A DNA stretch of 5,819 bases from an uncultured Bacteroidota bacterium (GCA_903879995.1 CAIRNW010000221.1:1-5819); one strand, 5' to 3'; shown: positions 1 to 5,819, counted from the first letter of the stretch. The notes: generated by a model from the sequence alone, not told the origin. Program-made: numbers and translations.

Positions 1-167
1 AGGACTGCTCTTGAGGCTAAATCACCTGTTCCACGATATAGTTTTAGTAGTTTGATGAGGAAACTCCTCGCCACTCGAAATCGCTGGGCTAACTGGTGCT
101 GTGAAATATGCCCGTTCTCATAGGTCTCAATTATCTTCTATCGCAAATCTGTGCTGTAAGCCTTCAT
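1..167 (-). pseudogene. IS630-family transposase, N-terminal part with premature amber stop
   Basis: Translation on the minus strand from ATG at 167-165 gives MKAYSTDLR, then a TAG (138-140), then KIIETYENGHIS followed by HQLAQRFRVARSFLIKLLK and YRGTGDLASRAV to the left edge, all in one frame. This is the characteristic N-terminal helix-turn-helix (TIR-binding) region of IS630 transposases, which normally read MKAYSxDLRxKI at the start, so the TAG probably replaces a Gln or Glu codon. A GAGGA ribosome-binding motif lies a few bases upstream of the ATG. Only about 55 codons are visible and the DDE catalytic domain is outside the window. Without readthrough or reinitiation the gene is dead; a sequencing error at this single codon is the main alternative. 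Confidence 0.82.
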
Positions 168-226
168 TAATTCCTCACGCTTTTTCTCCTCACTATTTAT
201 ACCCCATTTTTTTGAAATCCGCTATA
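1..226 (-). mobile_element. IS630-family insertion sequence, one end only (runs off left edge)
   Basis: Read on the minus strand, the element begins at 226 with TATAGCGGATTTC, followed by an A-tract and ATGGGG, and about 60 bases later the transposase start appears. This is the usual layout of an IS630/Tc1-mariner element, whose family targets TA dinucleotides. The terminal TATA here is compatible with a TA target, but the other end lies outside the window, so target duplication cannot be tested. The first 26 bases match the right end of the 105-bp repeat at 281-385 at 18 positions, including the first eight. The boundary at 226 is inferred from that shared terminus and could be off by two bases depending on how the TA is assigned. 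Confidence 0.75.
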
Positions 227-280
227 ACAGAGTTTTCTGATTGTGCTGGTACGACGTTTTCGAATTAGTTTAGATCAGAT

Positions 281-385
281 TATTGCGGTTCCTGAACGTA
301 TGAGGTACACCCTAAATGAGGGAAGCCTTGCTGCTCATAGACTTGGGCAACTTACCTGTACCTCATCCGAATGAGAACCGCTATA
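281..385. repeat. MITE-like 105-bp palindromic repeat, copy 1
   Basis: The element is bounded by imperfect terminal inverted repeats. The arm at 281-308 and the reverse complement of 358-385 match at 21 of 28 positions, sharing GCGGTTC and ATGAGGTAC. It aligns without gaps over its full 105 bases to a second copy at 4127-4231, with 87 identical positions by hand count. The outermost bases are TA on both sides, compatible with a TA target site. The right end begins (inward, minus strand) TATAGCGGTT, sharing the octamer TATAGCGG with the nearby IS630 end at 226. It carries no open frame of note. The likely identity is a non-autonomous IS630-type MITE; a bacterial interspersed palindrome of other origin is the alternative. 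Confidence 0.8.
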
Positions 386-559
386 ACGATGCACTTATGA
401 AGATAAGGGATGGTCAGGTAAAAGGTAGTTGTATGGTAAAAATAGAAACTTAGTAGAACCGTGACAACATTAGAAAGGTCAAAGATTAGAATCAATAAAA
501 CAAGCAAATTTTTTTTCTCAACTTCTATTTCTTCAACCTATTAATCTAGACTTAAAATC

Positions 560-1249
560 ATGAATTCACTATCTCCCAAAGAGCCGCAATACCAATTTAT
601 GCTAGATATGCAGCAAGAGTATGGCAACATTCAAATGACCTGTAGAGCAAGTTCAAGGTGGAGACTTGATCCTAAATCTTTAGGTTTTACCCTTGCACGT
701 TATAAGTTTGTAGCAAAAATGCTGTCTGGGTACTCTCAAGTATTAGAAATTGGTTGTGGCGATGGTTTTGCCAGTCGTGTGACTCATCCAGAAGTGAAAG
801 AATTACATGGCATCGATTTCGATCCTGTTTTTATTGATGAGGCAAAAAGACACACAGAACCAGAATGGTCAGTTACCTTTACAGTCCATGATATTTTAGA
901 AAGCCCATTCCTGATGAATGGAGAAAATGCTTATGATGCAGCATTTTCTCTGGATGTAATTGAACATATTTCTCAAAAATATGAACGTAAATACCTTGAA
1001 AATATTTGTCTATCATTAAAACCTAATGGTATATTCATCTGTGGCGCACCATCCTTAGAATCTCAAGCTTATGCTTCTGAAGCAAGTAAGGAAGGACATA
1101 TAAACTGCAAATCAGGAAAAGACCTGAAAAACTTACTAGACGAATTCTTTGAACATACCTTTCTTTTTGGCATGAATGATGAGGTTCTCTACACAGGATT
1201 TACCCCGATGTGCCATTCATTACTTGCTAGTGTTAGCTGTTGGAAATAA
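560..1249 (+). CDS. Class I SAM-dependent methyltransferase
   Basis: This 229-residue cytosolic protein has a Rossmann-type methyltransferase core. Motif I VLEIGCGDG (61-69) forms the SAM-binding glycine loop. HGIDFD (83-88) supplies the acidic residue expected to bind the SAM ribose, and VHDILE (109-114) is the strand after it. DAAFSLDVIEHI (126-137) is motif post-II, and LKPNGIFICGAPS (153-165) is the Methyltransf_11/23-like closing strand. An N-terminal segment (about 30-57) with DPKSLGFTLARYKFVAKML resembles methyltransferases found in polysaccharide clusters. The acceptor cannot be read from the sequence; a sugar hydroxyl or amino group or a glycan terminus is plausible from the neighbours. 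The ATG at 560 has no Shine-Dalgarno sequence, but the next in-frame ATG (599) would remove only 13 residues and is no better placed. It is the first gene of the co-directional series, 59 bp before the SDR gene. Confidence 0.9.
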   Translation: MNSLSPKEPQYQFMLDMQQEYGNIQMTCRASSRWRLDPKSLGFTLARYKFVAKMLSGYSQVLEIGCGDGFASRVTHPEVKELHGIDFDPVFIDEAKRHTEPEWSVTFTVHDILESPFLMNGENAYDAAFSLDVIEHISQKYERKYLENICLSLKPNGIFICGAPSLESQAYASEASKEGHINCKSGKDLKNLLDEFFEHTFLFGMNDEVLYTGFTPMCHSLLASVSCWK

Positions 1250-1308
1250 GCTTGTTTTACAGTACGATAAATGACTTCATTGTTTTTTTTAATTAAAAAT
1301 TTAAATTT

Positions 1309-2193
1309 ATGTCAATACTTATTATTGGTGGTGATAGCAGGCTTGCCCAAAGCCTCTATCCACTCTTACAAGAAAGAGGGTATCAAGTATTTAGAACAAC
1401 ACGACGTAGTAATATAAATAAAGCTAGTAACTGGCTCTATTTACACTTACCTAGTATTGACGATTTTCACATTCCAAAACAGATTAATGCAGCAGTTTTT
1501 ATTGGTGGTGTTACATCCTATGATGATTGTATTAATCACCCCGACTATGCTTACGAAGTTAACTGCAATGCAATTCCAAAGCTAGCTAAAAAACTTTTAG
1601 AGGCAGGAATTTATGTCTGTTTTGTTTCAACAAATACTGTTTTTAAATGTAAGTCTATTCCCCATGAACATTATCCTGTTTGTCCAGGGTTTAAATATGC
1701 AGAATTGAAAGCAGAAACAGAGTCAAAACTACAGGCTATAGCAGAAGAAATTGATCAAATTAACCATCTTTCTATTATGCGTTTGACTAAAAATGTCAGC
1801 ATTGATACATCTCCTTTCGGACAATGGATTGATGCAATACGAGATAAAAAACATATTAACGCGTTTAATGACTTGTATTTTGCACCGATTTGTTTTACTG
1901 ATTCAGCTCATGCAATTCAGTTGCTTCTGAAAACTCATAAGCCTGGAATTTTTCATCTGTCTGGTGAACGAGATATTAATTACTATGATTTTGCAATTGG
2001 CTTGTATCAATTTTTGGAACTGGATACGAATTTAATTATTAGTGTTCAGTCAAAGAATATCGGTGTTCAGCTTGCTTATAATCATCCAGTAACGGCTCTA
2101 GGTATGCAGTATACACATCAACAGTTAGGACTTAATACAATTCCATTAACAAGGATTTATTCTTATTTTAAATCGTATGTTCAAAATTTATAA
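1309..2193 (+). CDS. RmlD-like extended SDR (NAD(P)-dependent sugar epimerase/reductase)
   Basis: The protein is 294 residues, near the usual RmlD length. The N-terminal MSILIIGGDSRLAQSL contains the nucleotide-binding turn GGDSRLA (7-13), in which Ala replaces the last Gly of GxxGxxG. The central part has VFIGGVTSYDDC (63-74), the NCNAIPKLAKKLLEAG helix (85-100) and VSTNTVF (106-112). These are followed by the catalytic YxxxK as YAELK (Tyr130, Lys134). The C-terminal half has FAPICFTDSAHAIQLLL (191-207) and GIFHLSGERDINYYDFA (213-229), the pattern of RmlD-type dTDP-4-dehydrorhamnose reductases. It probably reduces or epimerises a keto NDP-sugar; substrate and cofactor preference are not readable, and equating it with rhamnose synthesis would be over-calling. 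It lies 59 bp after the methyltransferase gene and 75 bp before the next gene. The ATG has no Shine-Dalgarno and follows an AT-only leader. Confidence 0.85.
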   Translation: MSILIIGGDSRLAQSLYPLLQERGYQVFRTTRRSNINKASNWLYLHLPSIDDFHIPKQINAAVFIGGVTSYDDCINHPDYAYEVNCNAIPKLAKKLLEAGIYVCFVSTNTVFKCKSIPHEHYPVCPGFKYAELKAETESKLQAIAEEIDQINHLSIMRLTKNVSIDTSPFGQWIDAIRDKKHINAFNDLYFAPICFTDSAHAIQLLLKTHKPGIFHLSGERDINYYDFAIGLYQFLELDTNLIISVQSKNIGVQLAYNHPVTALGMQYTHQQLGLNTIPLTRIYSYFKSYVQNL

Positions 2194-2208
2194 AATTTAC
2201 AAAATTTA
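2183..2208. repeat. Three 9-bp tandem repeats of AAAATTTA+Y across the SDR stop codon
   Basis: AAAATTTA occurs at 2183, 2192 and 2201, a period of nine bases, and the first two copies overlap the TAA stop (2191-2193) of the upstream gene. The array is short and AT-only, so it may be simple slippage. It makes the 75-bp gap before the next gene very AT-rich. Confidence 0.5.
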
Positions 2209-2268
2209 TATACTCATTCATAAAACTAACAAATAGTTGATATATTACACGGGAGTTGCCAAGCTCAA

Positions 2269-3480
2269 ATGTTGCAAGAAAAATTTCTACTATGTTCAGG
2301 TAATTTACTTTTAGATTTAGGATTACAGCCTGTTTCAAATCGATTCTTACCCATTGAAAATCTTCAATCAGTTCCTCATTTTCCCATGCGGCTACTACTG
2401 AATCGTCAAACGGGATTAATTACTCTAGAAACTCCTTTTCCAGTGGATGAGTTAAAGCCCCGCTATAGCTGGCTAACCTGTTTTGAGCCCGAAGATCATC
2501 TGGATGCAATGGTTGAAACAATAATCAATTTGCCTGGAATAGATAAGGACTCTGTCTTTGGAGCCTATAGCTTCAAAGATGATTCCACCCTCCAGCGACT
2601 TGATCACCTTGGTTATACTAAACAATGGCGAATTGATCCGGAACGGGATCTTGGTATTTCTGATCCCTGCGCTAATGTCGAAACCTATCAAGCGATATTT
2701 ACGCCATCAATAGCTCAGCAAATCTGTCAAAACCACGGTGCTGCTCATGTCATCATTGTTCGCCATGTGGTTGAACACGCCAATAATTTATCAGTGTTTC
2801 TGGAATCAATTCGAGCTTTGACTAAACCCAATGGCTATATCGTTTGGGAGTTACCTGATTGCGAACGAGCTCTAGAAGTTGGTGACTGTACAACGGTCTG
2901 GGAAGAACATAATTACTATTTTACAACTTTCACCTTTAAGTTGCTTCTAGAGTCTGCAGGCTTTTCCATTGTTCACTATGAATCTGTTCCTTATCCACTA
3001 GAAAATTCTATTGTGGCGATCGTTCAAGAGGGCAAAGGACGAAATGACCATAATTTTTTTGATTCACCTGTTGTGAAAGAAGAAATTGACCGTGCCTATC
3101 GTTTTATAGATATCGTTAAATTTCGTCGTCATGCCATCCGGAACAAACTTGAGAACTTCCGAGAGGATGTTGGTGGCATCGCTTTATTTGGCGCGGGTCA
3201 TCTATCTGTAGCTTTTCTATCGATTTTAGATCTTTGCGACTTAATAGATTTTGTAGTGGATGACAATCCAAATAAGAAGGGGATGAGAATGCCTGTTGGC
3301 AATCTAGCAATAAAGAGCTCGGAAGCCATTTACTCAGAAGGAACTAGGTTATGCCTATTAGGACTTAACCCTCACAACCAGTCTAAGGTAATCGCTAAGC
3401 ATAGTCTTTTCGAAGAACAGGGTGGGCAGTTTGCCTCCATATTTCCCGGAAGTGAGCTATATTTAGAACAATTATCTTAA
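2269..3480 (+). CDS. Divergent sugar C-methyltransferase-like protein (degenerate zinc and SAM motifs)
   Basis: The 403-residue protein has the layout of NDP-sugar C-methyltransferases: N-terminal zinc-domain remnant, methyltransferase core and a C-terminal Methyltransf_14-like domain. Residues 13-27 (LLLDLGLQPVSNRFL) match the segment that normally follows a CxxC pair, but only Cys9 is there, and the second pair is replaced by LLLNRQTGL (42-50). Where EIGSNDG is expected stands VFGAYSFKDDSTLQRL (96-111), so the glycine loop is lost. RIDP (121-124) may keep the motif II acid. The active-site strip is better kept: RHVVEHANN (165-173), KPNGYIVWELPD (186-197) and WEEHNYYFT (211-219), with Glu213-His214 aligning to the catalytic Glu-His of this family. 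The C-terminal domain shows GIALFGAGH (303-311) and DDNPNKKG (331-338), closely like the protein at 4316-5578. It may be a divergent active enzyme or a non-catalytic partner. GGGAG (2251-2255) is too far from the ATG to be a good ribosome-binding site. The next gene starts 17 bp after its stop. Confidence 0.8.
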   Translation: MLQEKFLLCSGNLLLDLGLQPVSNRFLPIENLQSVPHFPMRLLLNRQTGLITLETPFPVDELKPRYSWLTCFEPEDHLDAMVETIINLPGIDKDSVFGAYSFKDDSTLQRLDHLGYTKQWRIDPERDLGISDPCANVETYQAIFTPSIAQQICQNHGAAHVIIVRHVVEHANNLSVFLESIRALTKPNGYIVWELPDCERALEVGDCTTVWEEHNYYFTTFTFKLLLESAGFSIVHYESVPYPLENSIVAIVQEGKGRNDHNFFDSPVVKEEIDRAYRFIDIVKFRRHAIRNKLENFREDVGGIALFGAGHLSVAFLSILDLCDLIDFVVDDNPNKKGMRMPVGNLAIKSSEAIYSEGTRLCLLGLNPHNQSKVIAKHSLFEEQGGQFASIFPGSELYLEQLS

Positions 3481-3497
3481 TTCGAATTTTCTTAATC

Positions 3498-4022
3498 ATG
3501 TCAATTTATAAAGAGAACAGTGAAGTTCTTTATTCCTATGAAGATGTTTTCACTCTGACACCACAATATTTAGACGAACTCAAACAAGCATCATTGAAGA
3601 ATACTCGCCAACGTATTCGATTGTGTGCCCATCGCAACCCAGACGACTCTCTTCATGAAATGTTTATTGTTCTTACCAATGAGTGCTATGTGCGTCCCCA
3701 TAGACATATTGACAAGGTTGAGTCCATGGCGGTACTCGAAGGAGAGGTGGATGTCGTTCTTTTCCATGACAATGGAGACATTAGGCAAGTCATAGAAATG
3801 GGTGAACCAAATTCTGGGAAGGTTTTTTTCTATCGCTTAGATCAACCGATTTACCACACCTTAATTATTCATAGCAGGTTTTTAGTTTTTCACGAAATCA
3901 CTGAGGGTCCTTTCCTACGGGATATGACTCAGTTTCCTGATTGGGCACCATTAGAAAGTAATCCAAATCATTGGGATTTTATTACTGGACTTAAGTCAAG
4001 AATTGAGATAATTGAAGCATAA
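3498..4022 (+). CDS. wbuC: WbuC-type cupin fold metalloprotein
   Basis: This 174-residue protein carries the WbuC signature. It has RIRLCAH (39-45), HEMFIVLTNECYVRPHRHIDKVES (53-76), LEGEVDVVLFHDNG (80-93), a later IYHTLII (118-124) and EITEGPF (133-139). His68, His70 and Glu75 fit a first cupin motif, and His120 fits the single ligand of the second motif, so a bound divalent metal is likely. WbuC proteins are encoded in bacterial O-antigen and capsule clusters, including those for FucNAc-type sugars; to my knowledge the reaction is not settled, so none is assigned. It starts 17 bp after the upstream stop with no Shine-Dalgarno sequence, which suggests cotranscription and perhaps coupled translation. 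About 290 bp, including a MITE-like repeat, separate it from the next gene. Confidence 0.85.
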   Translation: MSIYKENSEVLYSYEDVFTLTPQYLDELKQASLKNTRQRIRLCAHRNPDDSLHEMFIVLTNECYVRPHRHIDKVESMAVLEGEVDVVLFHDNGDIRQVIEMGEPNSGKVFFYRLDQPIYHTLIIHSRFLVFHEITEGPFLRDMTQFPDWAPLESNPNHWDFITGLKSRIEIIEA

Positions 4023-4101
4023 ATTGTTCGGATAGTCTAGTTATTTTTAGCCTCAATATCTATGGTTCAAGGCTATTAGAGTTAATAATTCAATGAGGAA
4101 T

Positions 4102-4116
4102 TTCTTCGCTGAAGAA
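4102..4116. other. Small perfect hairpin TTCTTC-GCT-GAAGAA
   Basis: A 6-bp stem with a 3-base loop lies 80 bp after the cupin stop and 11 bp before the second MITE-like repeat. The flanks GAATTT (4098-4103) and AAATTC (4121-4126) are also complementary and could form an alternative outer pairing. There is no T-tract on the plus strand, so it is not a convincing intrinsic terminator. It could be a weak transcript-end or processing structure. The rest of the 4023-4315 gap holds the repeat at 4127-4231 and AT-rich sequence, with no gene seen. Confidence 0.3.
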
Positions 4117-4126
4117 TAGTAAATTC

Positions 4127-4231
4127 TATAGCGGTTACTGAACCTATGAGGCAGAACCTAAATGAAAGTAGCCTTTCAGCTCAGGGAATTGGGCAACTGA
4201 CCTGAACCTCATCGGAATGAGAACCTCTATA
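4127..4231. repeat. MITE-like 105-bp palindromic repeat, copy 2
   Basis: It is the same length as the copy at 281-385 and aligns to it without gaps, with 18 mismatches by hand count. The left arm starts TATAGCGGTT and the right arm (minus strand) TATAGAGGTT. The arms agree at 17 of the first 25 positions, including ATGAGG at the inner end. Both outer ends are TATA, compatible with a TA target. Internal blocks shared with copy 1 include CCTAAATGA, AGCCTT, GCTCA and TTGGGCAACT. It sits in the gap between the cupin gene and the second C-methyltransferase gene, so a transcript crossing it would contain a long imperfect hairpin ending 84 bases before the ATG at 4316. Confidence 0.8.
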
Positions 4232-4315
4232 TCCGACTTTTCAAACGCCCTCAAAACAAACACAATTTTAATTTTGATAAATTCATTGCAATTGTAAAAA
4301 AAATAACCATTGAAT

Positions 4316-5578
4316 ATGATGATAAACGTTAATTACTTTGTAAGAGAAAATTGCCGTCTTTGTAACCATCCTGATTTGAAACTTGTTGTAAATTTTCCAC
4401 CAACAGTTTCAGGGAATCGCCTCAAGAAAAGCCCCGATGCACCAGATCCAGAGCTAGTACCAATTGATCTGTACCAATGTCAACAATGTGGTCATGTTCA
4501 AGTTATTCATGTTCCTCCGCCTAATTCTTTGTATGGTGAAGATTATCCTTTTATGCCAGGAAACAACCCTGTTTTAATAAAGCACTTTGAAGAAACAGTA
4601 AAAGATTTTACTCAAAACTTCATATCTGAAGTAAAATTTGCTCTAGAAATCGGTTCTAATGATGGTATTTTCTTAGAGAAGATGCGGGATGTGACAGGAT
4701 GCCGAGTCTTAGGAGTAGATCCATCATTACCCCCTGTTGAAATGGCGAGAAAAAGATGCGTTGAAACAATTTTAGATTTTTTCTCTCCAGATATTGCAGA
4801 ACGTATTATTGAACAATATGGTCATCCTGATGTAGTAATTGCTAACAATGTTTTTGCTCATATTGATGATCAAAGAGGTGTAATCAAGGGAATCCAAACG
4901 CTTTTACCTGAAGGAGGATATTTTATCTTTGAAATTTCTTATCTAAAAGACGTTGTTGAGAAATTTTTAATCGGTACAGTTATACATGAGCATTTATCTG
5001 TTCATTCTTTAACCAGTCTCATTCCATGTCTCCAAGAGTTTGATCTAGTTTTGAAAAAAGCTCATTATGTAAATCATGTACAAGGGGGTGCAATTGTTGG
5101 GGTGTGTCAAAAGAGTAGCTCTGCTCGTTCAGAAGTTTTACCCCTTGAAATCCAAGAAATGATTGATGCTGAAGCTGCATCAGGAATAACATCAATATCT
5201 GGAATGCGTAATTTTAATACTAATTTGCATCAAAAACTCTCTCTATTTAAACAGCGAATTATTTCTGCATCTGAAAATAGAAGAATCATTGGGTATGGTT
5301 CAGCAGTTTCCGCCCCAATTATTATTGATTTACTCGACTTAAGGAATAAAATTGAATATGTAATAGATGATAACCCTTTCAAAAAAGGCAAATATATGCC
5401 AATCGGTAATATACCTATTATTGGTTCTGAAAATTTTCCATACGATCCTAAAGATACTTTATTTGTGATTCTGGGTTGGGCTCAAACTGAAAGGATCTTT
5501 AAAAATTTACGTCATAAGTTCTTCGGATCTCTTGTTGCAACTATTTACACAGACTTTGAGATAAAAGAAGTTCAGTAA
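4316..5578 (+). CDS. Zinc-binding class I SAM-dependent sugar C-methyltransferase
   Basis: With the ATG at 4316 the protein has 420 residues, typical for NDP-keto-sugar C-methyltransferases. An in-frame TTG at 4310 would add two residues; ATG is preferred because neither has a Shine-Dalgarno sequence, and ATG at 4319 is also possible. The zinc-binding domain shows Cys13-x2-Cys16 and Cys55-x2-CysG58. The core has ALEIGSNDG (109-117, SAM loop), VLGVDPS (131-137), NNVFAHIDD (177-185) and GGYFIFEISYL (200-210). IHEH (223-226) supplies the Glu225-His226 pair that serves catalysis in the TcaB9-type family. The C-terminal domain shows IIGYGSAVSAP (324-334) and DDNPFKKG (351-358). Two positions deviate: the usual Tyr of YHEH is Ile223, and the common GGSLR strip reads GGAIV (257-261). 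The expected reaction is SAM-dependent C-methylation of a keto NDP-sugar; which carbon is unknown. It shares C-terminal architecture with the gene at 2269-3480. Confidence 0.88.
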   Translation: MMINVNYFVRENCRLCNHPDLKLVVNFPPTVSGNRLKKSPDAPDPELVPIDLYQCQQCGHVQVIHVPPPNSLYGEDYPFMPGNNPVLIKHFEETVKDFTQNFISEVKFALEIGSNDGIFLEKMRDVTGCRVLGVDPSLPPVEMARKRCVETILDFFSPDIAERIIEQYGHPDVVIANNVFAHIDDQRGVIKGIQTLLPEGGYFIFEISYLKDVVEKFLIGTVIHEHLSVHSLTSLIPCLQEFDLVLKKAHYVNHVQGGAIVGVCQKSSSARSEVLPLEIQEMIDAEAASGITSISGMRNFNTNLHQKLSLFKQRIISASENRRIIGYGSAVSAPIIIDLLDLRNKIEYVIDDNPFKKGKYMPIGNIPIIGSENFPYDPKDTLFVILGWAQTERIFKNLRHKFFGSLVATIYTDFEIKEVQ

Positions 5579-5610
5579 GCTGTTAGTCATCTAAATGGCA
5601 TGTTGACTTT

Positions 5611-5640
5611 CTCTAAAATTTTTGCCGCAAGACTTTAGAG
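5611..5640. repeat. Inverted repeat CTCTAAA...TTTAGAG after the C-methyltransferase gene
   Basis: A 7-bp perfect inverted repeat (5611-5617 and 5634-5640) with a 16-base spacer lies in the 95-bp gap between the C-methyltransferase stop and the next start. The stem is AT-rich and no T-tract follows on the plus strand, so a terminator is doubtful; a binding site or chance is equally possible. Confidence 0.25.
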
Positions 5641-5673
5641 TGCCCATCAATCTATCGACTTAAGTACAAAATC

Positions 5674-5819
5674 ATGAAGCTCTATTTATTAGAATTAAGC
5701 TTGGTAATCCGTAGCCTTAAAAATAATTTCAGTCTATATCAATGGCTACTCTTTACTCTCATTATACTTATTCTGAGTCTACAAATTATTGGAATAGTTC
5801 AAGGTATATTCTTGAATGC
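5674..5819 (+). CDS. N-terminus of a probable membrane protein (truncated by right edge)
   Basis: An open frame starts at ATG 5674 and stays open for 48 codons to the window edge. It begins MKLYLLELSLVIRSLKNN, a charged amphipathic stretch, followed by a strongly hydrophobic segment at about residues 24-47 (QWLLFTLIILILSLQII and onward), which reads as a transmembrane helix or signal anchor. I do not recognise the family from this fragment. In a polysaccharide cluster, candidates include a transporter subunit, a polymerase/flippase-type protein or a membrane-anchored glycosyltransferase, but nothing here separates them. The ATG lacks a Shine-Dalgarno sequence, and the leader resembles that of the gene at 560 (AATCTA, GACTTAA and AATC before the ATG in both). 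Confidence 0.55.
   Translation, partial: MKLYLLELSLVIRSLKNNFSLYQWLLFTLIILILSLQIIGIVQGIFLN

Noticed and set aside
1..123. Open plus-strand frame of 40 codons from the left edge to a TAG at 121-123
   Set aside because: It lies opposite the IS630 transposase frame on the minus strand, which has a clear family match; the plus-strand translation resembles nothing.
398..454. Tiny open frame (18 codons, starting MKIRDGQVKG) upstream of the first gene
   Set aside because: It has no ribosome-binding site and no recognisable content, and it is too short to support.
461..492. Possible promoter, GTGACA (461-466) with TAGAAT (487-492), before the first methyltransferase
   Set aside because: The spacer is 20 bases and the -35 match is poor; AT-rich sequence gives such pairs by chance.
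2473..3310. Two minus-strand open frames (2473-2691 and 3116-3310) inside the divergent C-methyltransferase gene
   Set aside because: Both are fully contained in a plus-strand gene with convincing domain motifs, and neither translation shows a recognisable domain.
3591..3788. Minus-strand open frame inside the cupin gene
   Set aside because: It is a shadow of the cupin coding sequence, whose motifs run through this stretch on the plus strand.
4048..4075. Inverted repeat TAGCCT...AGGCTA after the cupin gene as a terminator
   Set aside because: The 6-bp stem has a 16-base loop and no following T-tract, so it is not supportable as a terminator.
4310..4315. TTG at 4310 as start of the second C-methyltransferase
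   Set aside because: It adds only Met-Asn before two consecutive ATG codons, and no ribosome-binding site favours it.

Overview
The window is AT-rich and reads like part of a surface-polysaccharide or nucleotide-sugar biosynthesis cluster, most likely from a low-GC cyanobacterium. That host guess is an inference. It rests on the IS630-type transposase remnant, the small palindromic interspersed repeats, the scarcity of Shine-Dalgarno sites and the gene content. No rRNA, tRNA, CRISPR or other lineage marker is present to confirm it.

Layout. Positions 1-226 hold one end of an IS630-family insertion sequence on the minus strand. Its transposase reading frame starts at 167, carries an amber stop at codon 10 and runs off the left edge. 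A 105-bp palindromic MITE-like repeat lies at 281-385, followed by about 170 bases without a convincing feature. All complete genes are on the plus strand: a class I SAM methyltransferase (560-1249), an RmlD-like extended SDR that probably reduces or epimerises an NDP-sugar (1309-2193), a divergent two-domain sugar C-methyltransferase relative (2269-3480), a WbuC-type cupin (3498-4022, only 17 bp after the previous stop) and a second two-domain sugar C-methyltransferase that keeps its zinc and SAM motifs (4316-5578). A second 105-bp copy of the MITE-like repeat (4127-4231) sits between the cupin and the second C-methyltransferase. A new plus-strand gene starts at 5674 and leaves the window after 48 codons. 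Its visible part is one hydrophobic segment, so it is probably a membrane protein.

How the genes may work together (inference). The two C-methyltransferase relatives point to a branched-chain (C-methylated) deoxysugar. The SDR would then reduce the resulting keto sugar. The N-terminal methyltransferase could O- or N-methylate the sugar or the glycan, and the cupin is of a kind found in O-antigen clusters. No glycosyltransferase, nucleotidyltransferase or NDP-sugar dehydratase is visible, so the window is an internal slice of a larger locus.

Most worth a second look: (1) the protein at 2269-3480 keeps the C-methyltransferase architecture and the catalytic Glu-His pair but has lost the zinc cysteines and the glycine-rich SAM loop; (2) the two 105-bp repeats share the octamer TATAGCGG with the adjacent IS630 end and carry a compensatory arm substitution, which suggests non-autonomous elements whose hairpin may be under selection.
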